A stretch of 64,000 nucleotides of DNA from Myxococcales bacterium (lineage in GTDB: Bacteria; Myxococcota_A; Polyangia; Nannocystales; Nannocystaceae), in NCBI GenBank assembly GCA_014240065.1, contig JAAZXR010000006.1, positions 1-64,000 of the forward strand. Direction: 5' to 3'. A program made the position numbers and the translations under genes. The notes below the pieces were generated by a model. The model saw nothing but the letters and a program-made list of their open reading frames with translations, had not been told where the DNA came from and did no database searches. Shown here one piece after another: positions 34,390 to 43,183 of the stretch. How positions within the stretch are numbered: the stretch's first letter is position 1; each line of letters opens with the position of its first letter.

Positions 34390-35739
34390 CTACTCCAGCA
34401 CGCACACGTTGAGCTCACATCGCCGTTCAATATTGCAGTCCGAGTCGTTTTGACACTCGGCGCACGCCTCGGGGATGACCCCATCGATGTTCACGCGGTC
34501 GAGAACGATCGCCTGCGTGTCCCCCGGCAAGCGTGGGGCGAGCGCGACCGTGTCAATGGCGAAGCAATCGACCCCACCCGATCTCGCGACCGCGCTGACG
34601 GTGTATTGACCCCACACGGACACGGGACCGTCGATGGAGTTGGTGGTGCAGGAGGTGAGGAGGCCCCCCTCCGGGGTGGTCGTCCCCTCGGCGTCAAAAT
34701 CACTCGAGGGCACCGGGATTCCGTCTCCGTCGAGGACGAGGAACTCGATCTCATCGAGGAAGAGTGAGCCCCCGACGTTCGCGGACGGCGCGCATTGATG
34801 GAGTGCATCTTCAAAGACGAAGCGCACAGACATGGGGAGCTCGATGGCTGGGGAGAAGGAACTAGCGGGGAAATCGACGGGGATCTCCGCGGCGATCCCG
34901 TTCGAGGTCACGACGTCGAGCTCGGTGACCTGCGCCTCCGTCATCGCGACGCCGTTCGAATCGATCGCCCACGCTCGAATTTGATAGGCACCAGGCGCGA
35001 GGACCTCGCTCACGATCCCGAAATCAACTGTATTGAACTCACAGTCCTTCGTGATCTCTGTGATCGTCAGCCCCTGATCATCGATGATGTCGAGGGTCAC
35101 CGCGTCGACGCCGACGATCGCGCAGCGAAAGCCCGGGTTGTCTTGGAAGAAGGTGACGTCTACGAGGAGTTGAGAGGCGAGCTGCTCGGCGTCCTCCGAG
35201 CCCATGGGGTCGGTCAGGCACGCGCTGTCGAATCGATCGATGAGGCCGTCCACGTCGTTGTCGATGCCATCCGCACATTCGGGGGGCGCGCTCAATATGA
35301 TCGGGGTCGAGAGCGCGACCGTGTCTCCTTCGGTGAGATCGACGTTGACATAGGTGAAGCCTGTCCCGCTGGGGAGCGCCGGATCGAGCGTCGCGAGGCC
35401 GACCCACGCGTTCCTCGATCGGTCGAGCGCGCGCAGCTCGACGGTGTGGGGACCGGAGGCGTTGAGCGAGGGCCCGGAGAGGAGGTGCGCCGGGTCTGCC
35501 ATGGCGGGAGAGAAGCAGGGGAAGGTCTTCGTCCCGACGACCTCGCCGCTCATTTGACTGACGACCCGCGCTTGCACGTAGGCGACGCCAGTCTCGCTGC
35601 ACTGCTGCGCGGTGACGATCGCGGTGGATGGCTCCGCGCTCGCGGCCCTCTGCAGCTCCCACCGCAGGGTGAAGGAGGGCTCATTTTGACACGCGACGCA
35701 CAGCAGCGCCATCGATCCGAAACCAAGACGTCTCGTCAC
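34390..35739 (-). CDS. Large lipoprotein with a CADGIDNDVDGLID calcium-binding-like motif
   Basis: From the GTG at 35739 the protein has a short signal and a lipobox (ALLCVAC). The ~440-residue mature part contains CADGIDNDVDGLIDRFDSAC, an Asp-rich loop common in myxobacterial secreted proteins and resembling thrombospondin type 3/dockerin calcium loops. It ends in a Cys-rich tail (CAECQNDSDCNIERRCELNVC). The region after the lipobox (EPSFTLRWELQ) resembles that of the upstream lipoprotein (EGYVELNWQF). A longer frame to 35784 exists. Probable outer-membrane lipoprotein; function unknown. Confidence 0.7.
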   Translation of the reverse strand: MTRRLGFGSMALLCVACQNEPSFTLRWELQRAASAEPSTAIVTAQQCSETGVAYVQARVVSQMSGEVVGTKTFPCFSPAMADPAHLLSGPSLNASGPHTVELRALDRSRNAWVGLATLDPALPSGTGFTYVNVDLTEGDTVALSTPIILSAPPECADGIDNDVDGLIDRFDSACLTDPMGSEDAEQLASQLLVDVTFFQDNPGFRCAIVGVDAVTLDIIDDQGLTITEITKDCEFNTVDFGIVSEVLAPGAYQIRAWAIDSNGVAMTEAQVTELDVVTSNGIAAEIPVDFPASSFSPAIELPMSVRFVFEDALHQCAPSANVGGSLFLDEIEFLVLDGDGIPVPSSDFDAEGTTTPEGGLLTSCTTNSIDGPVSVWGQYTVSAVARSGGVDCFAIDTVALAPRLPGDTQAIVLDRVNIDGVIPEACAECQNDSDCNIERRCELNVCVLE

Positions 35740-35865
35740 GCGGCGCCCGCGAGGATGAACGTGTGGTTGGGTCGGGGCGCGCACTCACCGGCTTAGTAGC
35801 AGGGACCGCAGCCGAGATCCAGCCGCCGCCGCGAACGTCGCCTGGCGCGCGACTGCCGGGCTCGT

Positions 35866-36459
35866 TCAGCCGCCTTTGCAGGCCACGAGGTCGAGGAATC
35901 CGGCGCTCTTGGGGCTCGCAGACAGATCCATGCCGTAGGCGATGAACTGCATGACTTGGAGGTCCACAGTTCGGCCAGGCCCCACGGCACGAAACTGCGG
36001 TCCGGGCCCCGTGATACACGCGGAGATCGGCACGAACGAGGGGCTGTCGTCGTGAGGAGCGATCACCGGCGACACCGTCATCTTGTAGTTTTCCCCGGCC
36101 GATCCAGGGACCTCGGTCAAGCTCCCGCGGAGTCGATCGCAGGTGAATGTTGCTTCTTGCACGAGGCAGTCGAGCTCGCACGCCTCCCGCTCAATCGTGA
36201 GTCGAACAGAAAGTGAATACGCGAGCGCCTCACCCTCGGCGTCGACGCCAGGGAGGCCGCAGGTGTTGTCCAAGTCGCCCTCGGGGTAGGTGAGTCCATC
36301 GAGGTTCGCGTCGACAAACTGCCAGTTCAACTCCACATATCCCTCGTCTCGGCCGCACGCGAGGGAGAGCGCGAAGCAAGCGCCCGCGAAGACCACCACC
36401 GCGCCGCGCCAGCGCGGACCGGCCCCTCGCTCGCGGCGATATTCGTTCCGAAGGCTCAC
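35866..36459 (-). CDS. Lipoprotein related to its downstream neighbour
   Basis: The 197-residue protein has a basic N-terminus, a hydrophobic core and lipobox LSLAC. The early mature segment EGYVELNWQFVD resembles the corresponding segment of the lipoprotein at 34390-35739, suggesting shared ancestry of an N-terminal beta domain. It has several Cys pairs. It starts with GTG, exactly six nt after TACACT, and is the first gene of the probable operon 36459 to 33619. Confidence 0.68.
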   Translation of the reverse strand: MSLRNEYRRERGAGPRWRGAVVVFAGACFALSLACGRDEGYVELNWQFVDANLDGLTYPEGDLDNTCGLPGVDAEGEALAYSLSVRLTIEREACELDCLVQEATFTCDRLRGSLTEVPGSAGENYKMTVSPVIAPHDDSPSFVPISACITGPGPQFRAVGPGRTVDLQVMQFIAYGMDLSASPKSAGFLDLVACKGG

Positions 36460-36465
36460 GACTGA

Positions 36466-36471
36466 AGTGTA
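36466..36471 (-). promoter_or_regulatory. Putative -10 (TACACT) for leaderless lipoprotein operon mRNA
   Basis: On the minus strand TACACT is followed by six nt (TCAGTC) and the GTG at 36459. No Shine-Dalgarno sequence lies in between. Confidence 0.45.
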
Positions 36472-36524
36472 GTCAAGGAGCGGCCGCTTTGCCTAAGAAC
36501 GGGAAAAAACGAGCGATCCTGCGG

Positions 36525-36554
36525 TGGACATGGGAACCGGCGGGCGTGTAGCCT
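36525..36554 (+). promoter_or_regulatory. Putative promoter of the tol operon (TGGACA-N18-TAGCCT), leaderless
   Basis: TGGACA at 36525-36530 matches the sigma-70 -35 at five of six positions. After 18 nt comes TAGCCT at 36549-36554, and six nt later GTG at 36561. The expected transcription start coincides with the GTG, which argues that this codon, not the ATG six nt downstream, begins tolQ. Confidence 0.5.
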
Positions 36555-36560
36555 CCTAGG

Positions 36561-37298
36561 GTGCTCATGTCCGCTTCATTCCCGCCTCTCTCCTCATGGA
36601 TAGCCCCGGGCATGCTCGTGGGCGAAGTTGATCTCTACAAGCTCCTCGCGGCGTCAAAGGGGGTCGTGCTGGGGGTGGTGATCATCTTGCTCACGCTGGT
36701 CGCCCTCACGATCTTCGTGTTGCTGTACAAGCTCATTCACATCAGCATGGCGCACTCACAGTCGGTCACGTTCTTGGATCGTTTCTGGGAGTCCAAGCGC
36801 CTCGACGACATCTTCACGGTCGCCGAGGGCCTGAAGCAAAGCCCGCTCGCAGCGATGTTTTGCGCGGGCTATATCGAGCTGAGCAAGGTGAAGCAGGGGC
36901 AAAGCGCTCCTGGACAGACCATGCACGACAAGGTCGACGACACCACCAACATCGAGCGTGCGTTGTCGCGGGCGCGGCTCGCCTCACTGACGCGACTTGA
37001 GAACCTCCTCCCGTTTTTGGCGACGGTCGGCGCCTCCGCGCCGTTCATCGGCTTGTTTGGGACGGTCTGGGGAATTATGGACGCGTTCTTGGCGATCGCG
37101 GAGGCCGGTCAAGCCGAGCTGTCCGAGATCGCGCAACCGATCGCCGAAGCCTTGGTGACGACGGCGTTGGCGCTGGCGAGCGCGGTGCCGGCGGTGGTCG
37201 CGTTCAACTACTTCAACCGTCGCCTGAAGGTGCTCTCCGCGGAGATGTCGACCTTCGGCAATGACTACCTCAATATCATCCGTCGTCACTTTTTCTAG
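36561..37298 (+). CDS. tolQ: TolQ/ExbB/MotA-family proton channel subunit
   Basis: The 245-residue protein has TM1 (VVLGVVIILLTLVALTIFVLLY) and two C-terminal helices around FLATVGASAPFIGLFGTVWGIM and ALVTTALALASAVPAVVAFNYF, the conserved TolQ/ExbB core. With TolR it uses the proton gradient to drive TolA and keep the outer membrane attached during division. It is followed by tolR, tolA and tolB, which favours TolQ over ExbB. Confidence 0.9.
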   Translation: MLMSASFPPLSSWIAPGMLVGEVDLYKLLAASKGVVLGVVIILLTLVALTIFVLLYKLIHISMAHSQSVTFLDRFWESKRLDDIFTVAEGLKQSPLAAMFCAGYIELSKVKQGQSAPGQTMHDKVDDTTNIERALSRARLASLTRLENLLPFLATVGASAPFIGLFGTVWGIMDAFLAIAEAGQAELSEIAQPIAEALVTTALALASAVPAVVAFNYFNRRLKVLSAEMSTFGNDYLNIIRRHFF

Positions 37299-37334
37299 GA
37301 GCATGGGTCAACATCCATTGAAGGTAGACGCAAC

Positions 37335-37778
37335 ATGGCTGGAATGATCAGCAGCGATGGGTCGACGAGTGGGGATGAGCCCCTCGCCCAGATCAACGTC
37401 ACGTCGTTGATCGATGTGATGTTCTGCTTGTTGATCGGGTTCATGGTTGCCACGCCCCTCATGCAGCAGGAGAAACTCCCGATCGATCTGCCCAAGGCTC
37501 GCGGCGCGGAGATCTCCGAAGAAGAGTTTGAATATTCTGTGATCTCTATTGACGCCCGCGGGCAGGTCTTTGTGGGCTCTACGCCGCTCTCCACGGATGG
37601 GTCACGGATGCTTGAGCAGCTCGAGAGCAACACCAAACTGAAAGACGACGGCGTGGCCTTCATTCAGGGAGACAAGACCGTTTCCTACGAGAAGATCGTA
37701 GATGTATTGGTGGCCCTCCAAAAAGCAGGCGTTGAGAAGATCGGTTTTGTGACCGACCCACGGAAAGGAGTCCCTTGA
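37335..37778 (+). CDS. tolR: TolR/ExbD-family protein
   Basis: The 147-residue protein has a single N-terminal TM helix containing the conserved Asp (INVTSLIDVMFCLLIGFMV), which carries protons in this family, and a periplasmic C-terminal domain. GAAGG lies ten nt upstream of the ATG, an ordinary Shine-Dalgarno sequence. It overlaps tolA by 4 nt. Confidence 0.9.
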   Translation: MAGMISSDGSTSGDEPLAQINVTSLIDVMFCLLIGFMVATPLMQQEKLPIDLPKARGAEISEEEFEYSVISIDARGQVFVGSTPLSTDGSRMLEQLESNTKLKDDGVAFIQGDKTVSYEKIVDVLVALQKAGVEKIGFVTDPRKGVP

Positions 37779-38614
37779 TGGCGGCGTCGGGAAGTCCTTG
37801 GTATCGGATGGTGTTCGCGCCGGTTGAGATGGTCATCGCGGAAGTCCGCTCCATGTTCGAAGTTCCCCGGGCGATGATCGGGAGCGTTCTTGGCACCCTC
37901 GTGTTTTGTGGCCTCGCGGTCGCGGCGGTGTTGTGGGCGCCCTCGTCGGAGGCGGCGGACGATGAGGGGCCGACCCTTGAATTTGAACCGGGCGCGCTCG
38001 TTCGCCTCGGTCCCAAGCCAGAAGAGCTCCCCGAGAAAATTGTCGTGGAAGAGAAGGTGGCCGCGCCGGTGGTGGAGGACAAAGAGGTGGTGACGGAGAA
38101 AGAGACGCCGCCGACCGAGAAAAAGCCCCCGCCAAAGCCGAAAAAAGACAAGAAAATCATCAGCAAGGAGAAGCCAGACCCGACCAAGGCGGACGCCAAG
38201 GAGGCGGAGCGCAATCAAGATAGCAATACAGCGCACGACGACCTGCCCACATTGGAAGAGCTCCCGGGAGATCCCTTTGGAGACCCGGACGGTTGGTCCG
38301 ATCTGAGGAAAGATGGAGATCCGTGGGCGACGGCCGTGATGGCAGCCCTCAACAAGTTAAAATACCCGGCGTTTGGCGGCAAGTCTGGGACCGGGAAGTT
38401 CAAGTTCAGGATGGAGATCTGCGCCAATGGGACGGTCAATAAAGTCCTCAGGAAGGGGAGCACTGGGGACGCTAACCTCGATCGCTTGATGATGGCCGAG
38501 ATCGAGCGGATGAAAATTCCCAAGGCGCCGCCGAAGCTCCGTAAGACGATGAAGAGGAACTGTATGTTCCTGCAGTACAACTTCGCGTGGGATGCCAGCG
38601 GCACAGTGCGCTAA
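37775..38614 (+). CDS. tolA: TolA-like protein with TonB-type C-terminal domain
   Basis: The 279-residue protein has one TM helix (~36-54), a Lys/Pro/Glu-rich periplasmic spacer (~75-145; KPPPKPKKDKKIISKEK and similar) and a C-terminal TolA/TonB-like domain (~175-279; GKFKFRMEICANGTVNKVL). It would span the periplasm and contact TolB or Pal. ATGA overlap with tolR indicates coupling. The conserved Cys pair of some TolA proteins appears as C at ICANG and NCMF. Confidence 0.85.
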   Translation: MMAASGSPWYRMVFAPVEMVIAEVRSMFEVPRAMIGSVLGTLVFCGLAVAAVLWAPSSEAADDEGPTLEFEPGALVRLGPKPEELPEKIVVEEKVAAPVVEDKEVVTEKETPPTEKKPPPKPKKDKKIISKEKPDPTKADAKEAERNQDSNTAHDDLPTLEELPGDPFGDPDGWSDLRKDGDPWATAVMAALNKLKYPAFGGKSGTGKFKFRMEICANGTVNKVLRKGSTGDANLDRLMMAEIERMKIPKAPPKLRKTMKRNCMFLQYNFAWDASGTVR

Positions 38615-38809
38615 CCGCACCCTGGCGGCCGTTCGGAGGCGCCGTCGCGCCGCGCCGTGGTCACGCAGATGCGGTCTTCTCGCGCTTTGAATCTTTGGAT
38701 GCACGGAACCGTCCGTTCAAGGGATGACGAGACGCGCACAAGACAGGTATCTTCGGGTCACTCTTGAGGTCGCAATTCAACGCGGCGCTCAAGCTGCGGA
38801 GCTCAAGAA

Positions 38810-40081
38810 ATGAAACGAACGATAATCGGAATCTCGATGCTCTCTTCGGCGCTAATTTTCGGCGCCCATTGGGCGGCGCAACCGGTCGCGCTGGCGAACA
38901 GCGTCGGACAAGATGGCGAAGAGGTCGGGGTGGGGAGAGGCGCTCGACTGCCAAGGATCGCGATTACGGCGGATGGAAAGCTCGGAGAGGTGCTGCGAAA
39001 AAATGCGGCGCTCTCAAGTGGGTTTGAGGTGATCGAACGCAAGAGCATCCCGAGCTCACTCGTACGCGCCAAGGGCTACGACCCGGCGGCGTGGGCGAGC
39101 GTCGGCGCGGACGTCGTCGTGATCGTCGACAGCTCCGGACCGCAGGTGAAGATTCGTATGTTCGATCAGCGCGGCGGCAAGAAGGCCGTCCTGTCAAAAG
39201 CGTACCCAGCGAGCAACCCGCTCAAGGCGGCCGACAGATTCATGAACGACGTGGTCGAACGCTTCACAGATGAACGCGGCGTCTTCGGCTCACGGATCGC
39301 CTACGTTCGCACCCGGCGAGATCCTCGCGTGAGCAAGAACGTGCAGACCGTGGAGATGAATGGCGAGGCACCCACCGCGGTGACGTCGAATCGTTCTCTC
39401 AACGTGCTGCCCTCGATCGGGCCCGGCGGAGAGGTGCTGTTTACGAGCTACGCGAAGCGCAATCCCGATCTGTGGATCAGCGGCGGCGGCGGGCCGAAGC
39501 GAATCAGCTCCTTTAGCGGACTCAACACCGGCGGCGTCATGAGCCCGACAGGATCGAGCATCGCGGTGACGCTCTCCAAAGACGGGAACCCAGAGATCTA
39601 CACCCTCAGCCGCTCCGGCGGCGTGAAGGCGCGTCTCACAAAAAACAAGGCCATCGACGTCTCTCCATCGTGGGGACCGGGCGGACAAATTGCGTTCGCG
39701 TCGAATCGCGCGGGCGGTGTTCACGTCTACTCGATGTCGGGCGGCGGCGGCGGCGCGAAGCGACTCACCAAGAAGGGGAGCTACAACCAGACGCCGGACT
39801 GGTGTCCCGCCAAGTCGTGCGGAGAGTGGGTCGTCTACGCGGGCCGCGACGGCTCCAATCGGTTCGATATCTTCAAGGTGTCGACAAAGACGGGGACCAC
39901 GAAACGCTTGACCCAGAGCTCTGGGCGCAACCTCGATCCTTCATGGAGCCCTGACGGCAGGCTCATCGCCTATTCGAAGGAGGGCGGGATCTTCGTGGCG
40001 AACGACGAGGGCAACAACCAGATCAAGATCGCGCGGGGTGGAACCTCCCCTGATTGGGGCCCTCGGGTCGAGGGCTACTAA
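38810..40081 (+). CDS. tolB: Tol-Pal system beta-propeller protein TolB
   Basis: The 423-residue protein has a signal peptide (IIGISMLSSALIFGAHWAAQPVALA), an N-terminal domain with GFEVIERKSIP, and a C-terminal beta propeller with repeated blades (for example SPTGSSIAVTLSKDGNPEIY and DPSWSPDGRLIAYSKEGGIF). Gly-rich loops (SGGGG) separate several blades. TolB binds Pal and TolA in the periplasm. GGAG is eight nt before the ATG. A 195-bp gap separates it from tolA; I see no gene in that gap. No pal gene follows. Confidence 0.9.
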   Translation: MKRTIIGISMLSSALIFGAHWAAQPVALANSVGQDGEEVGVGRGARLPRIAITADGKLGEVLRKNAALSSGFEVIERKSIPSSLVRAKGYDPAAWASVGADVVVIVDSSGPQVKIRMFDQRGGKKAVLSKAYPASNPLKAADRFMNDVVERFTDERGVFGSRIAYVRTRRDPRVSKNVQTVEMNGEAPTAVTSNRSLNVLPSIGPGGEVLFTSYAKRNPDLWISGGGGPKRISSFSGLNTGGVMSPTGSSIAVTLSKDGNPEIYTLSRSGGVKARLTKNKAIDVSPSWGPGGQIAFASNRAGGVHVYSMSGGGGGAKRLTKKGSYNQTPDWCPAKSCGEWVVYAGRDGSNRFDIFKVSTKTGTTKRLTQSSGRNLDPSWSPDGRLIAYSKEGGIFVANDEGNNQIKIARGGTSPDWGPRVEGY

Positions 40082-40100
40082 GAGGGCCGAGGTCGCGTCG

Positions 40101-40982
40101 ATGCGGGCGGTGGTCGATATCGGGAGCAACTCCCTGTTGCTCTTGGTGGGGACACGCGGCTCAGATGGTGTGATCGAGATCACCGAAGACCGCGCGACGG
40201 TGACTCGGTTGTCGAGGGGCGCCGACGTCCGCAAAACCCTGAACTCGGATGCTGTCGCCGCCTCGCTCGCTGTGCTGCGGGACTATCGACAGAGCATCGA
40301 CGCGTACGGAGCGACGCTGGCGGCGGTCGTCGCGACCGAGGGCGTGCGCATGGCTGAAGATGCTGGTGAGTTCCTTCGAAGGGTCGAAGCCGTCATGGGC
40401 GCGCCCGTCCGAGTCCTGAGCGGTGAAGAGGAGGCGGAGCTGAGCTTTCGGTCCGTGTCGGCGGAGTCGCCGTCGCAACCGATGCATGTGATCGACGTGG
40501 GAGGTGCGTCCACGGAGGTCGCCTACGGCGAGGGGTCCGAGATTCAACGCCGCTACAGCCTACGAATCGGCGCTGTTCGACTGACGGAGCGAGTGATCGA
40601 GGGGGATCCCCCGACGAGCCGAGAGCTCGATTTGCTTCGCGTGGCGGTGAGCGAGGAGCTGAAGGTGGTGAAGCTCCCGTCAAGCGACGTCCTCGTCGGG
40701 CTCGCAGGCACCGTGACGACCGCCGCGGCGTTGCTGTTGGATCTAGACAGCTATGATCGCGAGGCCGTCGACGGGACCAGTTTTTCGCTGGACCAAGTCG
40801 TCGCCCTCGCAGAGCAGCTCGCGGGGGAGACGCTGGCGGTGCGCCAACGGCGTCCGTGCCTTCCAGAAGGGCGCGCCGATGTGATCGTGGCGGGGCTTTA
40901 TATCGTGATCGGAGCGATGAACGCGATCGGGGCGCGACGCCTGCTGTGCCGCGACCGAGGGCATCGCTTCGCGCTCCTTTGA
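40101..40982 (+). CDS. Ppx/GppA family phosphatase (short form)
   Basis: The 293-residue protein has the actin-like ATPase motifs VVDIGSNSLLLLV, VIDVGGASTEVAYG and VGLAGTVTTAAALL of exopolyphosphatase/guanosine pentaphosphate phosphatases. It has only the two-domain core (~300 residues) and lacks the C-terminal HD-like domain of E. coli Ppx. It starts 20 nt after the tolB stop, with GAGG eight nt before the ATG at 40101, so it is probably in the tol operon. Whether it acts on polyphosphate or (p)ppGpp cannot be told. Confidence 0.85.
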   Translation: MRAVVDIGSNSLLLLVGTRGSDGVIEITEDRATVTRLSRGADVRKTLNSDAVAASLAVLRDYRQSIDAYGATLAAVVATEGVRMAEDAGEFLRRVEAVMGAPVRVLSGEEEAELSFRSVSAESPSQPMHVIDVGGASTEVAYGEGSEIQRRYSLRIGAVRLTERVIEGDPPTSRELDLLRVAVSEELKVVKLPSSDVLVGLAGTVTTAAALLLDLDSYDREAVDGTSFSLDQVVALAEQLAGETLAVRQRRPCLPEGRADVIVAGLYIVIGAMNAIGARRLLCRDRGHRFALL

Positions 40983-41003
40983 GGAGGAGCCCATCGCGGG
41001 CGC

Positions 41004-42899
41004 CTATCTAAACTCGAGCATGGCGTCGAGGGTCCCTTGGCTGATCGCGTGGTAGCCAGGACGGGCGCGCGCGTAGATCTCCTTCGCGCGAGGGAGGTCC
41101 GAGGCAGCGAGCGCTCGATACAGCGGGACCAGAAACTTTCGTCGTCCGACTTCAAGCAAGAACGCTTCGACGGCGGGTTGGGCGGGGTCATAGCCTTCAC
41201 GAATCGAAATCTCGAGCCACTCCGCGAGCAGCTCATAGTTCGCCGAGTGCGAAAAATCGAGACCGCTGTCGAGCTGGGAGAGCCTCTGCCCGTCGACGCC
41301 GGCCGGGATCCCGCGCAGGAAGTGGAGCCACTCGTGGGCGGACCAGGCGGCGTCGCGAAGCGGCGTGACGTCGCCGTCATCTAGGAACGCTGCCCGCAGC
41401 GTGTCGACGGCGCCAAACGCCGCCGTGGGGGTGAGGTGGGCAGACGGGGGGACCCCGGGCCCGTGAATCCACGCCTCAAGGTCTTCATGCTGACCGCCGT
41501 CTGCGGGCGGCGCGGTGAAGAGGTTCCCATCCGCGAACCGTATAAATTCCTCGGTCGTCACGCTCGTGAACGCGTGCTGATCGAACCACGCCCGCAAGAA
41601 TTGATCGAAGCGCTCGCGGCCGTATCGGGTCTCGAGTGTCCGCAAGAACAGGGCCCCCTTCTCGTACGCGACGTCGCTGAGACCCGCATCCGGATCTTGA
41701 CCGACGAGGTCGAGGTGGAGCCACTGTGATTCCGGAGCAGCGGCGGTTTCTTGGAGCGTGACCTGGAGGTCTTGATAGCCCAGCGACCACTCCATGTTCG
41801 CTCGCTCCACGCCGTAGAGCGCCTCCATCAGTCGACGCTCAAAGTAGGTCGTGAACCCCTCATTGAGCCAGATCTCCGACCACTGAACGTTGGTGACCAG
41901 GTTCCCGCTCCAGGAGTGGGCGAGCTCGTGGGCGATGAGCCCGACGAGCGATCGATCACCCGCGAGGATCGTTGGCGTCGCGAAGGTCAGTCGAGGATTC
42001 TCCATGCCACCGAACGGGAAGGCTGGAGGGAGGAAGAGGACGTCGTATCGATCCCATTGGTACGGACCGTAGAGCGCCTCTGCGGCCTTCATCATGGCCT
42101 CGAGGTCTCGCAGCTCGGCCGCTGCGCGCTTCAACATGGCGGGCTCGGCCCAGACGCCAGCGCGTTCGCTGATGGACGCGAACTCGAGGTCTCCCACTGC
42201 GAGGGCCACGAGGTACGCGGGGATGGGCTGCTCCATGATGAACTGAAAGGTCCCGCTCGCGGCGTCGGTCTGCGCGGTCTCCTGCGCGGCGGACATGGTC
42301 GCCACCAAGCCCTGAGGCACGGTGACGGTGGCTCGATAGGTCATCCGCACACCGGGAGTGTCTTGACACGGCCACCAAGTTCGCGCGTGGATCGCCTGTG
42401 ACTGCGAGTACAAGAAAGGCATGGCCTTCCCCGCGGTCTGCGCCGGAGCGAGCCACTGGAGTCCAGAGCCTTCCGGGAGGGTCTGAAAGCGGATCTCCAC
42501 CTGCTCGGTGTCGGCCAAGAGATCGATCTCGAGTGAACGGCCGAGCACGGGATCGGGATCGCCGAGCCGGAACGTGACCTCCGAGGGGTCGCCCTCCGAG
42601 GAGATCAGCGACACCGAATTGATGGTGAGATCGCGGGTGTCGAGTCGCAGCGGCGCCGCAGGATCGGCGCGGTCGAGATCGTAGACGACGCGGCCTTGTA
42701 TGCGCTGCGCATCAAAATCAACGGCGAAGGTGATCGCCGCGTGCGTCGTGCGGACGCGGTGCGGCTCCGCGGCAGAGTGAGGGTCGAGCGTCGCGTCCGC
42801 CTCGGGTGTCGCCTGGGCGTCGGGACTCGCCGTCAAAGGGGTCGAGGGAGCGCACGCGAGCAGCGGGAGGAACATTGCGGTGGTGAGGAGGCGTCGCAC
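41004..42899 (-). CDS. Leukotriene A4 hydrolase-like M1 aminopeptidase, predicted lipoprotein
   Basis: From the GTG at 42899 the 631-residue protein starts with a lipoprotein signal and lipobox LLAC. The M1 core has GGMENPRLTFATPTIL (exopeptidase motif), the zinc site HELAHSW...WLNEGFTTY (HExxHx18E) and a C-terminal helical domain of the LTA4H_C type. M1 enzymes remove N-terminal residues from peptides; the LTA4H subgroup is often cytosolic, so a lipid-anchored form is notable. A GTG at 42977 would prepend 26 residues of Arg/Pro. TACTCG, one mismatch from TAnnnT, lies six nt before the chosen start. Confidence 0.87.
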   Translation of the reverse strand: MRRLLTTAMFLPLLACAPSTPLTASPDAQATPEADATLDPHSAAEPHRVRTTHAAITFAVDFDAQRIQGRVVYDLDRADPAAPLRLDTRDLTINSVSLISSEGDPSEVTFRLGDPDPVLGRSLEIDLLADTEQVEIRFQTLPEGSGLQWLAPAQTAGKAMPFLYSQSQAIHARTWWPCQDTPGVRMTYRATVTVPQGLVATMSAAQETAQTDAASGTFQFIMEQPIPAYLVALAVGDLEFASISERAGVWAEPAMLKRAAAELRDLEAMMKAAEALYGPYQWDRYDVLFLPPAFPFGGMENPRLTFATPTILAGDRSLVGLIAHELAHSWSGNLVTNVQWSEIWLNEGFTTYFERRLMEALYGVERANMEWSLGYQDLQVTLQETAAAPESQWLHLDLVGQDPDAGLSDVAYEKGALFLRTLETRYGRERFDQFLRAWFDQHAFTSVTTEEFIRFADGNLFTAPPADGGQHEDLEAWIHGPGVPPSAHLTPTAAFGAVDTLRAAFLDDGDVTPLRDAAWSAHEWLHFLRGIPAGVDGQRLSQLDSGLDFSHSANYELLAEWLEISIREGYDPAQPAVEAFLLEVGRRKFLVPLYRALAASDLPRAKEIYARARPGYHAISQGTLDAMLEFR

Positions 42900-43171
42900 G
42901 GTCTTCGAGTAGCGCGCCGCGAACCTCGGGGTCAAGGAGTGAGGAGCGGGCGCAGCGGCGCGCGGGGCAGACCTCACGCGTGTGAGGTGCGCGCGCGGGG
43001 ATGCACCTGCGCCCGCGAACGATGGGCGGCGAACGCGCCCGGCTGCCGGATTCGGGGGCTTGGGCGAGGGGCGTGGAGGTCCATACGCCCGCTCACAGAC
43101 GACCCTCCCGGTGGCGGTGGCGGGGGTGTTGGGCCGGCGTCAACGGCCGTCAAAACCCGGGCGGGTTGGGC

Positions 43172-43177
43172 TATGGT
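43172..43177 (+). promoter_or_regulatory. Putative -10 (TATGGT) for leaderless PHP-domain gene
   Basis: TATGGT is followed by six nt (GTCCGC) and the ATG at 43184. No Shine-Dalgarno sequence is present. It supports starting the protein at MWLEMHCHS instead of 61 codons upstream where the frame is Arg/Trp-rich. Confidence 0.45.
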
Positions 43178-43183
43178 GTCCGC

